Origin: Orlajensenia sp001423545
GTDB lineage: Bacteria > Actinomycetota > Actinomycetes > Actinomycetales > Microbacteriaceae
Direction: 5' to 3'
Assembly (NCBI GenBank): GCA_001423545.1
Contig: LMOK01000001.1
Span: forward strand, 62,001-126,000
Length of the DNA stretch: 64,000 nt
The first letter of the stretch is position 1; each line of letters starts with the position of its first letter. The notes beneath the pieces were generated by a model. It was not told the origin of the DNA and did not search any database. It saw only the letters and a list, made by a program, of their open reading frames with translations. This document shows positions 24,666 through 32,639 of this stretch, one piece after another. The translations under genes were made by a program, and so were the position numbers.

Positions 24666-27233
24666 GTGAAGGCCATCCGCAAGTTCACCGTCCGTGCCGT
24701 CCTCCCCGAGCGCCTCGGCGCCCTGGAAGCCCTCGCGGGCAACCTGCGCTGGTCGTGGCATGAGCCCACCCGGCGCCTGTTCGAGCGCATCGACCCCACG
24801 GTGTGGCGCGCGGTCGATCACGACCCGATCGCCCTGCTCGGCGAGGTGAGTCGCGAGCGCCTCGACGAGCTCGCCGCCGACGACGGCTACGTCGGCTGGG
24901 CCAACCAGCTCCGCGACGAGCTCACCTCCTACCTCGAGGAGCCTCGCTGGTACCAGCACCTCGACGGCGACAAGCCCGCTCGCATCGCCTACTTCTCGCC
25001 CGAGTTCGGCATCGCCGCCACCCTGCCGCAGTACTCCGGCGGCCTCGGCATCCTCGCCGGCGACCACCTGAAGAGCGCCTCCGACCTCGGCATCCCGCTC
25101 GTGGCGGTCGGCCTGTTCTACAAGGCCGGCTACTTCACGCAGGCCATCTCGGCCGACGGCTGGCAGCTCGAGAGCTATCCGGCGCTCGATCCCGACGGCC
25201 TCCCGCTCGCCGTGCTGCGCCGACCCGACCGCTCACCACTGCAGATCTCGATCGCGCTTCCGGATGGCCGGGCCCTGCACGCCCGCATCTGGCAGGCGGC
25301 CGTGGGACGCGTGCGCCTGCTGCTGCTCGACACGGACATCCCCGAGAACGCCGACGACCTGCGCCAGATCACCGATCGCCTCTACGGTGGCGGGGGAGAG
25401 CACAGACTGCTGCAGGAGATCCTGCTCGGCATCGGCGGCGTGCGCGCCGTGCTCGCCTGGTCGGAGCTCACCCGCACCGAGGCTCCGGAGGTGTTCCACA
25501 CCAATGAGGGCCACGCCGGATTCCTCGGGCTCGAGCGCATCGCGGGGCTGATCGGCGAGGGGCTCTCCTTCTCCGAGGCGCTCGAGGTGGTGCGCGCCGG
25601 AACCGTGTTCACGACCCACACGCCGGTGCCCGCAGGCATCGACCGCTTCGATGCGGCGCTCATCACCCGCTACTTCTCCACCGACCTGCTGCCCGGCGTG
25701 CAGGTCGATGACGTGCTCGCCCTCGGCGCCGAGTCGTACGACGGCGGAACGAAGGACGTCTTCAACATGGCCGTGATGGGCCTCCGCCTCGCGCAGCGCG
25801 CCAACGGCGTCTCGAAGCTGCACGGCCAGGTGAGCCGCGGCATGTTCTCGGGGCTGTGGCCGGGATTCGACCCGAACGACGTGCCGATCGGCTCCGTCAC
25901 GAACGGTGTGCACGCGCCCACGTGGACGAACCCGCGCCTGCTCGAGCTCGCCGAGAAGACCTTCGGCACCTCGGACACCACCCGCGTCGACTGGTCGTCG
26001 GAGGCGCTCAGCGACCTCGACCTGTGGGCGGTGCGGAATGCCATGCGCGCCGACCTCGTGGAGGATGCGCGTCGACGCACGGCCAAGTCGTGGCGCAGCC
26101 AGAACCCGACGGGTCCTGTCGCCGCCTGGACGAACGAGGTGCTCGACCCCGACGTGCTCACGATCGGCTTCGCCCGTCGCGTTCCCACCTACAAGCGCCT
26201 CACCCTCATGCTGCACGACCGTGATCGCCTGCGCGCCCTGCTCACGCATCCCGAGCGACCCATCCAGATCGTGGTGGCCGGCAAGTCGCATCCGGCGGAT
26301 GACGAGGGCAAGCGGCTCATCCAGGAACTCGTGCGGTTCGCCTCCGAGCCCGAGATCCGCGGACGTCTCGTCTTCCTGCCCGACTACGACATCGCCATGG
26401 CCCAGACGCTCTACCCGGGCACCGATGTCTGGCTCAACAACCCGCTCCGGCCGCTCGAGGCCTGTGGAACATCCGGCATGAAGGCGGCGCTCAACGGCGT
26501 GCTGAACCTCTCCATCCTCGACGGCTGGTGGGACGAGTTCTACGACGGCGAGAACGGTTGGGCCATCCCCTCGGCCGAGGTGACGGATCCCGCCGAGCGC
26601 GACCGCCGCGAGGCCGAGGCCATGTACGACCTCATCGAGCACGAGATCGCGCCGCGGTTCTACGACCGCGACCACGACGGCATTCCGCGCGGCTGGATGC
26701 GCAGCATCCGTCACACCCTGCGCACGCTGTCTCCGGCGCTGTCGGCCGACCGCATGGTGGGCGAGTACGTGCAGGCGCTGTACGTGCCGGCCGCCGCTGC
26801 CGAGAAGGCCCTCTCGGCTGATCACTTCGCAGGCGGCCGCGAGCTGGCGGCGTGGCGCGCGAAGGTCGATGCCGCATGGCCGCGAGTGTCCGTCGCGCAC
26901 GTGGAGTCCGGGGGCATGACCTCGGTGCCGCAGGTGGGCGACGAGCTGCACCTGCGTGCTCACATCCACCTCGGCGGGCTCTCGCCCGATGACGTGCTCG
27001 TCGAGGCCGTCTACGGGCGCAGTGGGGAGAACGACGAACTCACCGACGTGCACCGGCTGGCTCTGGAGCCTGTTGCAGCGAAGGAGACGGCCCCGGATGC
27101 CGGCAAGCCGACGTTGTTCACGGGCACGGTGAAGCTCGGGCGTGCCGGGTCGTTCGGCTACACGGTGCGTGTCGTGCCGCACAACGCACTGATGGCGGCC
27201 CCGGCCGATCTGGGACTGATCGCGACGGCATAG
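24666..27233 (+). CDS. glgP: Alpha-glucan (glycogen) phosphorylase
   Basis: 855 residues from GTG. This is the actinobacterial/archaeal-type phosphorylase: N-terminal DUF3417 (LAGNLRWSWHEPTRRLFERI), AYFSPEFGIAATLPQYSGGLGILAGDHLKSASDLG, HTNEGHAGFLGLERI, FTTHTPVPAGIDRF, and the PLP-lysine region EACGTSGMKAALNGVLNLSILDGWWDE. It releases glucose 1-phosphate from alpha-1,4-glucan ends, and the reverse reaction can prime maltooligosaccharides. It is divergent from glgE-glgB. The ~110-residue C-terminal beta domain (PQVGDELHLRAHIHLGGLSPDD) is normal for this subtype. Confidence 0.96.
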   Translation: MKAIRKFTVRAVLPERLGALEALAGNLRWSWHEPTRRLFERIDPTVWRAVDHDPIALLGEVSRERLDELAADDGYVGWANQLRDELTSYLEEPRWYQHLDGDKPARIAYFSPEFGIAATLPQYSGGLGILAGDHLKSASDLGIPLVAVGLFYKAGYFTQAISADGWQLESYPALDPDGLPLAVLRRPDRSPLQISIALPDGRALHARIWQAAVGRVRLLLLDTDIPENADDLRQITDRLYGGGGEHRLLQEILLGIGGVRAVLAWSELTRTEAPEVFHTNEGHAGFLGLERIAGLIGEGLSFSEALEVVRAGTVFTTHTPVPAGIDRFDAALITRYFSTDLLPGVQVDDVLALGAESYDGGTKDVFNMAVMGLRLAQRANGVSKLHGQVSRGMFSGLWPGFDPNDVPIGSVTNGVHAPTWTNPRLLELAEKTFGTSDTTRVDWSSEALSDLDLWAVRNAMRADLVEDARRRTAKSWRSQNPTGPVAAWTNEVLDPDVLTIGFARRVPTYKRLTLMLHDRDRLRALLTHPERPIQIVVAGKSHPADDEGKRLIQELVRFASEPEIRGRLVFLPDYDIAMAQTLYPGTDVWLNNPLRPLEACGTSGMKAALNGVLNLSILDGWWDEFYDGENGWAIPSAEVTDPAERDRREAEAMYDLIEHEIAPRFYDRDHDGIPRGWMRSIRHTLRTLSPALSADRMVGEYVQALYVPAAAAEKALSADHFAGGRELAAWRAKVDAAWPRVSVAHVESGGMTSVPQVGDELHLRAHIHLGGLSPDDVLVEAVYGRSGENDELTDVHRLALEPVAAKETAPDAGKPTLFTGTVKLGRAGSFGYTVRVVPHNALMAAPADLGLIATA

Positions 27234-27251
27234 GACGCCCCCGCGCGCGGT

Positions 27252-27737
27252 TCAGCGAGCTATCGCCGCGAACGTCGCTCCGGTGATCGCCGCCAGGTCA
27301 TCGGGCGCCAGTTCGATGTCGAACCCGCGCCTGCCGCCCGACACGAACACGGTGTCGAACAGGATGGCGGTCTCGTCGATCACCGTCGTCAGCGGCGTCT
27401 TCTGGCCGATCGGGCTGATGCCGCCGACGATGTAGCCCGATTTGCGCTCCGCCAGCTTCGGGTCGGCCATCGCGGCCTTGCCGCCGCCCGCCGCAGCCGC
27501 GAGTGCCTTGAGGTCGAGCATCCCCGTCACGGGAACGACGGCGACCACCAGCGTGCCCGCGACGTCAGCGACGAGGGTCTTGAACACCTGCTCCGGATCG
27601 AGCCCGAGCTTCTCGGCGGCCTCGGTGCCGAAGTTCGTCGCCCGCGGGTCGTGCTCGTAGACGTGAGCCGTGAAGGGGATGCCGGCCGCGCCGAGTGCCA
27701 CCGTGGCCGGTGTGCCCGGGGCATCCGTTCTCGCCAT
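27252..27737 (-). CDS. ybaK: YbaK/EbsC-family aminoacyl-tRNA deacylase
   Basis: 161 residues. YbaK fold signatures: YEHDPRATNFGTEAAEKLGLDPEQVFKTLV with the catalytic-site Lys in FKTL, VVAVVPVTGMLDLKALA and YIVGGISPIGQKTPLTTVID (G-x-x-S/T-P-I/L-G motif). Family members hydrolyse Cys-tRNA-Pro to prevent misincorporation. It lies 13 bases downstream of glgX on the same strand and is probably read from that transcript, with no evident functional connection to glucan. Confidence 0.9.
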   Translation of the reverse strand: MARTDAPGTPATVALGAAGIPFTAHVYEHDPRATNFGTEAAEKLGLDPEQVFKTLVADVAGTLVVAVVPVTGMLDLKALAAAAGGGKAAMADPKLAERKSGYIVGGISPIGQKTPLTTVIDETAILFDTVFVSGGRRGFDIELAPDDLAAITGATFAAIAR

Positions 27738-27750
27738 CAGGTCCGTCCCC

Positions 27751-29793
27751 TCAGTCGTGGGCGCGGTAGAGCTGCATCGATGTGGGGGAAACCTGCAGTT
27801 CCTGGCCCGGCACGAACTCGGTCTCGCGGTCGTCGAGGGTGTCGTCGGCGGAGTCCCAGAGCAGCGAGTAGCCCTCGACCCCCGCGTGCTCGGGCAGGGT
27901 GACCGAGGTCGGCTCCTCGAGGGCGTGGATCACGAGCAGGATGCGATTGAACTCCTCGAACTCGGGCGTGGACGCCGCGAGGTACTGGAGCGTGCGCTCG
28001 TCGGGCGAGTTCCAGTCCTCCTCCGACATCGACAGGCCCTCGTCGTTGAACCAGTCCATCTGCGACGCGCTCGGCACCGTCTCGCCGAACATCCCGAAGT
28101 TCACGGGGCGAAGGGCCGGGTTCTCGCGGCGCAACTGCAGCAGCCGCTTCGTGACGCCGAACAGGTCGGTCTGCCACGCCTCGCGCTTCCAGCTCAGCCA
28201 GGTGAGCTCGCTGTCCTGGCAGTACGCGTTGTTGTTGCCGCGCTGGGTGCGGCCGTACTCGTCGCCGGCCGTGAGCATGGGCACCCCGGCCGAGAGGAGC
28301 AGTGTGCCGAGCAGGTTGCGCATCGCGCGGCGGCGGGTGTCGAGGATGACGGCATCCGTCGTCGCGCCCTCGACTCCATGGTTGAACGAGTTGTTGTTGC
28401 TCGAGCCGTCGCGGTTGTTCTCGCCGTTGCCCTCGTTGTGCTTCTCGTTGTAGGCGGTGAGGTCGGCGAGGGTGAAGCCGTCGTGCGCCGTGATGAAGTT
28501 CAGCGACGCGAGCGGGCCGCGTTGCTGCGAGAACGTGTTCGCTGATCCGGCCAGGCGGGTGGCGAACCGGCCGATGCCGCTGCCGGCCGAGCCCGTCGCG
28601 CGGGCGCGGGCGATGTCGCCCAGCCAGAAGTCGCGCATGCGGTCGCGGTAGCGGTCGTTCCACTCGGTCCAGCCGTCGCCGAACGCGCCGGTCTTCCAGC
28701 CGTCGGGGCCGATGTCCCAGGGCTCCGCGATGAGCTTGCGCTGCGACAGCACCGGATCGTTCAGGATTCCCTGGAGCAACGGATGCTGCGGGTCGAACGA
28801 CAGGTTCTCTCCGCGCCCGAGGGTGGCGGCCAGGTCGAACCTGAAACCGTCGATCTGCACCTCCTCCGCCCAGTAGCGCAGCGAGTCCAGCACGAGATCC
28901 TGCGGGGCCTGCTGGCCGAAGTCGAGGGTGTTGCCGCAGCCGGTGGTGTCGATGTAGCCGCCGTGGGCGTCCTGGCGGTAGTAGCCGCGATTGTCGATGC
29001 CGCGCAGGCTCGTCGTCGGGCCGCCTGGGCCCTCTTCGGCCGTGTGGTTGTAGACGACGTCGAGGATGACCTCGATGCCGCCCTTGTGCAGAGCCTTCAC
29101 CATGCCCTTGAACTCGCGCAGCACGGCGTCGGCGCCGGCGGCCTGGGCGGCGTCCGAGGCGTACGGGGCGTGGGGGGCGAAGAACCCGAGGGTGTTGTAG
29201 CCCCAGTAGTTCTCGAGTCCCTGCTTGATGAGGCGCTGCTCCGAGGTGAAGGCGTGCACCGGAAGCAGCTCGACGGCCGTCACGCCGAGGTCCTGCAGGG
29301 CGGCGACGGAGGCGTCATGCGCCAGCCCGGCGTAGGTTCCCCGCAGCTCGACCGGAACGTCGGGGTTCAGCTTGCTGAAGCCCTTGACGTGCATCTCGTA
29401 GACGACGGTGTGGTCGAGGGAGGTGCGCGGCGACTCGATTCCCTGCCAGTCGAACTCGTCGTCGACGACGACGGAGCGCCATCCGGTGGCCGAGCGAGTG
29501 ATGCCGCGACCGTAGGGGTCGAGCAGCAGGCGATCGGGATCGAAGGCATCCTGCGGCGTGTTCGGGCCCGTGGCGCGTACTGCGTACTGGCGTCCGAGGG
29601 AGAGGCTGCGGGTGCGGGCGAACCACACGTCGCCCTCGCGGGTCATCGGAACGGTCTTGAAGACCCAGTCGGAGTCGTTGGTGTCGAAGAGGCAGAGTTC
29701 CAGCGATTCGGCGGTCGCGCTCCACACGCGCAACTCGCCGCCGTGCGAGGTCATCCGAACGCCGAGCGGGGCGGAGGGCCGGGCGTGAGTCAT
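27751..29793 (-). CDS. glgX: Glycogen debranching enzyme GlgX
   Basis: 680 residues. An N-terminal CBM48-like domain (MTSHGGELRVWSATAESLEL) is followed by the GH13_11 catalytic domain: VYEMHVKGFSKLNPDVP, AVELLPVHAFTSEQRLIKQGLENYWGYNTLGFFAPH, nucleophile Asp in DGFRFDLAATLGR and Glu in LIAEPWDIGPDGW. It cleaves alpha-1,6 links of phosphorylase-limited glycogen, complementing GlgP. It is located near but not coupled to glgE/B/P. The start is the ATG of MTHARPSAPLG, set seven bases after a TACTGT -10, so the mRNA is probably leaderless. Confidence 0.96.
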   Translation of the reverse strand: MTHARPSAPLGVRMTSHGGELRVWSATAESLELCLFDTNDSDWVFKTVPMTREGDVWFARTRSLSLGRQYAVRATGPNTPQDAFDPDRLLLDPYGRGITRSATGWRSVVVDDEFDWQGIESPRTSLDHTVVYEMHVKGFSKLNPDVPVELRGTYAGLAHDASVAALQDLGVTAVELLPVHAFTSEQRLIKQGLENYWGYNTLGFFAPHAPYASDAAQAAGADAVLREFKGMVKALHKGGIEVILDVVYNHTAEEGPGGPTTSLRGIDNRGYYRQDAHGGYIDTTGCGNTLDFGQQAPQDLVLDSLRYWAEEVQIDGFRFDLAATLGRGENLSFDPQHPLLQGILNDPVLSQRKLIAEPWDIGPDGWKTGAFGDGWTEWNDRYRDRMRDFWLGDIARARATGSAGSGIGRFATRLAGSANTFSQQRGPLASLNFITAHDGFTLADLTAYNEKHNEGNGENNRDGSSNNNSFNHGVEGATTDAVILDTRRRAMRNLLGTLLLSAGVPMLTAGDEYGRTQRGNNNAYCQDSELTWLSWKREAWQTDLFGVTKRLLQLRRENPALRPVNFGMFGETVPSASQMDWFNDEGLSMSEEDWNSPDERTLQYLAASTPEFEEFNRILLVIHALEEPTSVTLPEHAGVEGYSLLWDSADDTLDDRETEFVPGQELQVSPTSMQLYRAHD

Positions 29794-29800
29794 GCGATCA

Positions 29801-29806
29801 ACAGTA
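29801..29806 (-). promoter_or_regulatory. -10 box TACTGT of glgX, leaderless
   Basis: On the minus strand TACTGT is followed by seven bases and the glgX ATG. It partly overlaps the region upstream of the divergent cysteine desulfurase gene. Confidence 0.5.
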
Positions 29807-29957
29807 CTGATCGCTGAAGGCCGATCCGGACACGGCGCTCCCGTTGCCGGCTCGCCTCCGACGCTGGTGCATGCCAGTGCGAGGTCCGGTGCCCGTGACG
29901 TTCCACCCCGGATACCGGCGAGAATGGAAGGCGCGCGCTCGACCGATCGGAGGACCC

Positions 29958-31169
29958 ATGGCCGTCTACCTCGACCACGCCGCGACGACTCCCATGTCGG
30001 ATGCCGCCATCTCGGCCTACGTCGACGCCATGGCCGTCGTCGGCAACCCGTCGTCCATCCACAGCCAGGGGCAGAACGCCAGACGCCTCCTCGAGGAGGC
30101 CCGGGAAGAGGTCGCATCCACCCTCGGCTGCGACCCGATCGAGGTCGTCTTCACGGGCAACGGCACCGAGGCGATCAACCTCGCCATCAAGGGCCTGTTC
30201 TGGGCTCGACCCGGCAACCGCATCCTCGTTCCCGGGGGAGAGCACCACGCCACCATCGACACCGTCGAATGGCTCGAGCGACACGAGGGTGCGGTCATCG
30301 ACTGGCTGCCGCTCGACGAGCTCGGCCGTGTTCGCCTCGATGCCCTCGAGAGCGCTCTGGCGACGGATGCCGCCTCCATCGCCCTCGTCAGCATGCTGTG
30401 GGCAAACAACGAGGTCGGCACGGTCCAGCTCGTCGCCGAGATCGCGGCCCTCGCCGCCCGCTACGGGGTTCCGCTGCATCTGGACGCCGTCGCAGCGTAC
30501 GGGCACGTCCCCATCTCCTTCGCGGAGGTCCGCGCCGCCTCGGGCGCCGCGGCCGGCGTCGGGCTGGTGGCGCTGAGTGTGTCGGCGCACAAGATCGGCG
30601 GGCCCGTCGGAATCGGGGCGCTCGTGTTGAGCCGGACGGCTGCGCTCGAGGCGTTGATCCACGGCGGGGGCCAGCAGCGCCAGGTGCGGTCGGGAACGCA
30701 GGACGTCGCGGCGGCCGTGTCGTTCGCTGCGGCATCCGGAGCGGTGATCCCCGTGATGGAGGCGGAGTCGGCGCGGGTGGAGGCGCTGCGTTCACGCCTG
30801 GTCGCCGGTGTCGTCGCCGCGGTGCCGTCGGTCGTCGTCAACGGAGATCCGTCCGCGGCCGCGCGGCTGCCGGGTACCGCCCACTTCGCGTTCCCGGGCT
30901 GCCAGGGGGATTCGCTGCTGTTCCTGCTGGATGCCGCCGGCGTCTCGGTCTCGACGGGGTCGGCGTGCCAGGCCGGCATCCCCGAGCCGTCGCACGTGCT
31001 GCTCGCGATGGGACGCGACGACGAGACCGCACGCAGCGCCCTGCGCGTGACGCTTGGGCGCACGACGAGGGAGGCAGACGTGGACGCCTTCGTGGCGGCG
31101 CTGCCTGCGGCGTACGCCCAGGCCGCGCGCGCCGGCCTGGCCGGTCGCGCGACCTCCTTCGATCGCTGA
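29958..31169 (+). CDS. Cysteine desulfurase (NifS/IscS family)
   Basis: 403 residues from ATG with CGGAGGA upstream. Class V aminotransferase fold: YLDHAATTPMSDAAI, VVFTGNGTEAINLAIKG, GGEHHATIDTVEWL, WANNEVGT, HLDAVAAYGHVPI, the PLP Lys in SVSAHKIGGPVGIG (~Lys212) and the catalytic Cys in VSTGSACQAGIPEPSHVLLA. It converts cysteine to alanine and an enzyme persulfide. The next gene on the same strand is mnmA, so it probably feeds sulfur to tRNA 2-thiouridine. No Fe-S scaffold gene is adjacent. The gene ends inside the CGCTGAG string of a repeat element. Confidence 0.93.
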   Translation: MAVYLDHAATTPMSDAAISAYVDAMAVVGNPSSIHSQGQNARRLLEEAREEVASTLGCDPIEVVFTGNGTEAINLAIKGLFWARPGNRILVPGGEHHATIDTVEWLERHEGAVIDWLPLDELGRVRLDALESALATDAASIALVSMLWANNEVGTVQLVAEIAALAARYGVPLHLDAVAAYGHVPISFAEVRAASGAAAGVGLVALSVSAHKIGGPVGIGALVLSRTAALEALIHGGGQQRQVRSGTQDVAAAVSFAAASGAVIPVMEAESARVEALRSRLVAGVVAAVPSVVVNGDPSAAARLPGTAHFAFPGCQGDSLLFLLDAAGVSVSTGSACQAGIPEPSHVLLAMGRDDETARSALRVTLGRTTREADVDAFVAALPAAYAQAARAGLAGRATSFDR

Positions 31170-31183
31170 GCGACCCGCTCGCT

Positions 31184-31296
31184 GAGCTGCCCGCTCGGTG
31201 AGGGCCGAGCGAAGCGACCGCCCGAAGCGTCCGCCCGAAGCGTCCGGGTCGCCATCGTGCGCTTCGGTCGCGGACTGCGTCCGGGCCTCAGCGAAC
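31184..31296. repeat. REP-like intergenic repeat element, copy A
   Basis: Begins with CGCTCGGTGAGGGCC at 31192 and ends with GTCCGGGCCTCAGCGA; the two ends are inverted repeats of each other. The interior contains AGCGACCGCCCGAAG and two GCGTCCGCCCGAA-like units. Copy B at 40.2 kb shares both ends and the AGCGACCGCCCGAA string. Extra CGCTGAG / CGCTCGCTGAG echoes lie between the desulfurase stop and the element. No coding potential; it is unlike an IS because it is only ~110 bp long. Confidence 0.6.
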
Positions 31297-31337
31297 GGGT
31301 ACCAGAGCGGATCGGCATCCGTCCAGCATCCGTTTCG

Positions 31338-31343
31338 TAGACT
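31338..31343 (+). promoter_or_regulatory. -10 box TAGACT of mnmA, leaderless
   Basis: TAGACT plus six bases (GGGACC) then the mnmA ATG at 31350. No ribosome site. Confidence 0.6.
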
Positions 31344-31349
31344 GGGACC

Positions 31350-32492
31350 ATGAGAGTTCTGGCAGCCATGAGCGGTGGCGTCGATTCAGCGGTCGCCGCG
31401 GCGCGCGCCGTCGACGCCGGACACGACGTGGTCGGCGTGCACCTCGCGCTCAGCCGCATGCCCGGAACCCTGCGGACCGGATCGCGCGGATGCTGCACCA
31501 TCGAGGACTCGATGGACGCCCAGCGCGCTGCCAACCTCATCGGCATCCCGTACTACGTGTGGGACTTCTCCGAGAGGTTCAAGGCCGATGTCGTCGACGA
31601 CTTCATCGCCGAGTACTCCGCCGGCCGCACCCCCAACCCCTGCATGCGCTGCAACGAGCGCATCAAGTTCTCCGCGCTGCTCGAGAAGGCCGTCTCGCTC
31701 GGCTTCGACGCTGTCGTCACCGGGCACTACGCCTCGATCACGACGGATGCCGCAGGCAACCGCGAGCTGCACCGCGCCGCGGCGTGGGCGAAGGACCAGT
31801 CCTATGTGCTCGGCGTGCTCACCACGGAGCAGCTCGCCTACGCGATGTTCCCGCTCGGCGCGACCCCGTCGAAGGCCGAGGTGCGCGCCGAGGCCGCCGC
31901 GCGCGGCTTCAGCGTGGCGTCGAAGCCCGACAGCCACGACATCTGCTTCATCCCCGACGGCGACACCCGCGGCTGGCTGGCGGAGCGCGTCGGTGCCGAG
32001 ACCGGCGACATCCTCGACCGCACCGGAGCCAAGCTCGGCGAGCACGAGGGGGCGCACGCCTACACGGTCGGCCAGCGCCGCGGCCTCCAGATCGGCACGC
32101 CTGCAGCCGACGGCAAGCCGCGCTTCGTGCTCGAGGTGCGCCCGAAGGACAACACCGTGGTCGTGGGCCCGAAGGAGGCTCTCGACATCGCCGAGATCGC
32201 TGGATCGCGCTTCACCTGGGTCGGACTCCCACCGCTCAACTCCCACATGCCGTTCGAGTGCGAGGTGCAGATCCGTGCCCACGCCGATCCGGTGCCCGCG
32301 ACGGCCGTGGTCTCGACGGATGCCGCCGGAGCCGAGGAGCTCGTCGTCACCCCGCACGTGCCGCTCAACGGCGTGGCTCCCGGCCAGACCGCCGTCGTCT
32401 ACGTCGGCACCCGCGTGCTCGGCCAGTGCACCATCGACCGCACCGTGAGCGCCGTGCCGGTCGAGCCGCTGCTCGCCGAGGCCCGCGCGTAG
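31350..32492 (+). CDS. mnmA: tRNA-specific 2-thiouridylase MnmA
   Basis: 380 residues. PP-loop AMSGGVDSAVAAA at the N-terminus, CCTIEDSMDAQRAANLIGIPYYV, catalytic Cys pair formed by NPCMRCN and SHDICFIPDG, YTVGQRRGLQIG in the central domain, and a C-terminal beta barrel. It adenylates and thiolates U34 of tRNA-Lys/Glu/Gln in the cytoplasm, taking sulfur from a desulfurase persulfide. The immediate upstream gene encodes a cysteine desulfurase, though a repeat element and a separate promoter intervene. Confidence 0.97.
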   Translation: MRVLAAMSGGVDSAVAAARAVDAGHDVVGVHLALSRMPGTLRTGSRGCCTIEDSMDAQRAANLIGIPYYVWDFSERFKADVVDDFIAEYSAGRTPNPCMRCNERIKFSALLEKAVSLGFDAVVTGHYASITTDAAGNRELHRAAAWAKDQSYVLGVLTTEQLAYAMFPLGATPSKAEVRAEAAARGFSVASKPDSHDICFIPDGDTRGWLAERVGAETGDILDRTGAKLGEHEGAHAYTVGQRRGLQIGTPAADGKPRFVLEVRPKDNTVVVGPKEALDIAEIAGSRFTWVGLPPLNSHMPFECEVQIRAHADPVPATAVVSTDAAGAEELVVTPHVPLNGVAPGQTAVVYVGTRVLGQCTIDRTVSAVPVEPLLAEARA

Positions 32493-32627
32493 CCGTCGCC
32501 CGACCCACTGCGAGCGGGCGCGCGCCCTTTCCGGGAGTGCTGCGCCACCTGACGTGGCGCAATACCCCGCGAACTGGCGCCCGCGCGGCCGGTGGCGGCA
32601 TCCGTGCCGAGCGTCGGTCGTCGTCCC

Positions 32628-32633
32628 TAGACT
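32628..32633 (+). promoter_or_regulatory. -10 box TAGACT of ligA, leaderless
   Basis: TAGACT, six bases (GATCGG), then the ligA GTG at 32640. This is the same geometry as mnmA. Confidence 0.6.
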
Positions 32634-32639
32634 GATCGG

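Noticed and set aside
25233..27182. 649-codon open frame opposite glgP
   Set aside because: It is complementary to a conserved phosphorylase with all motifs; no recognisable motif in the antisense frame.
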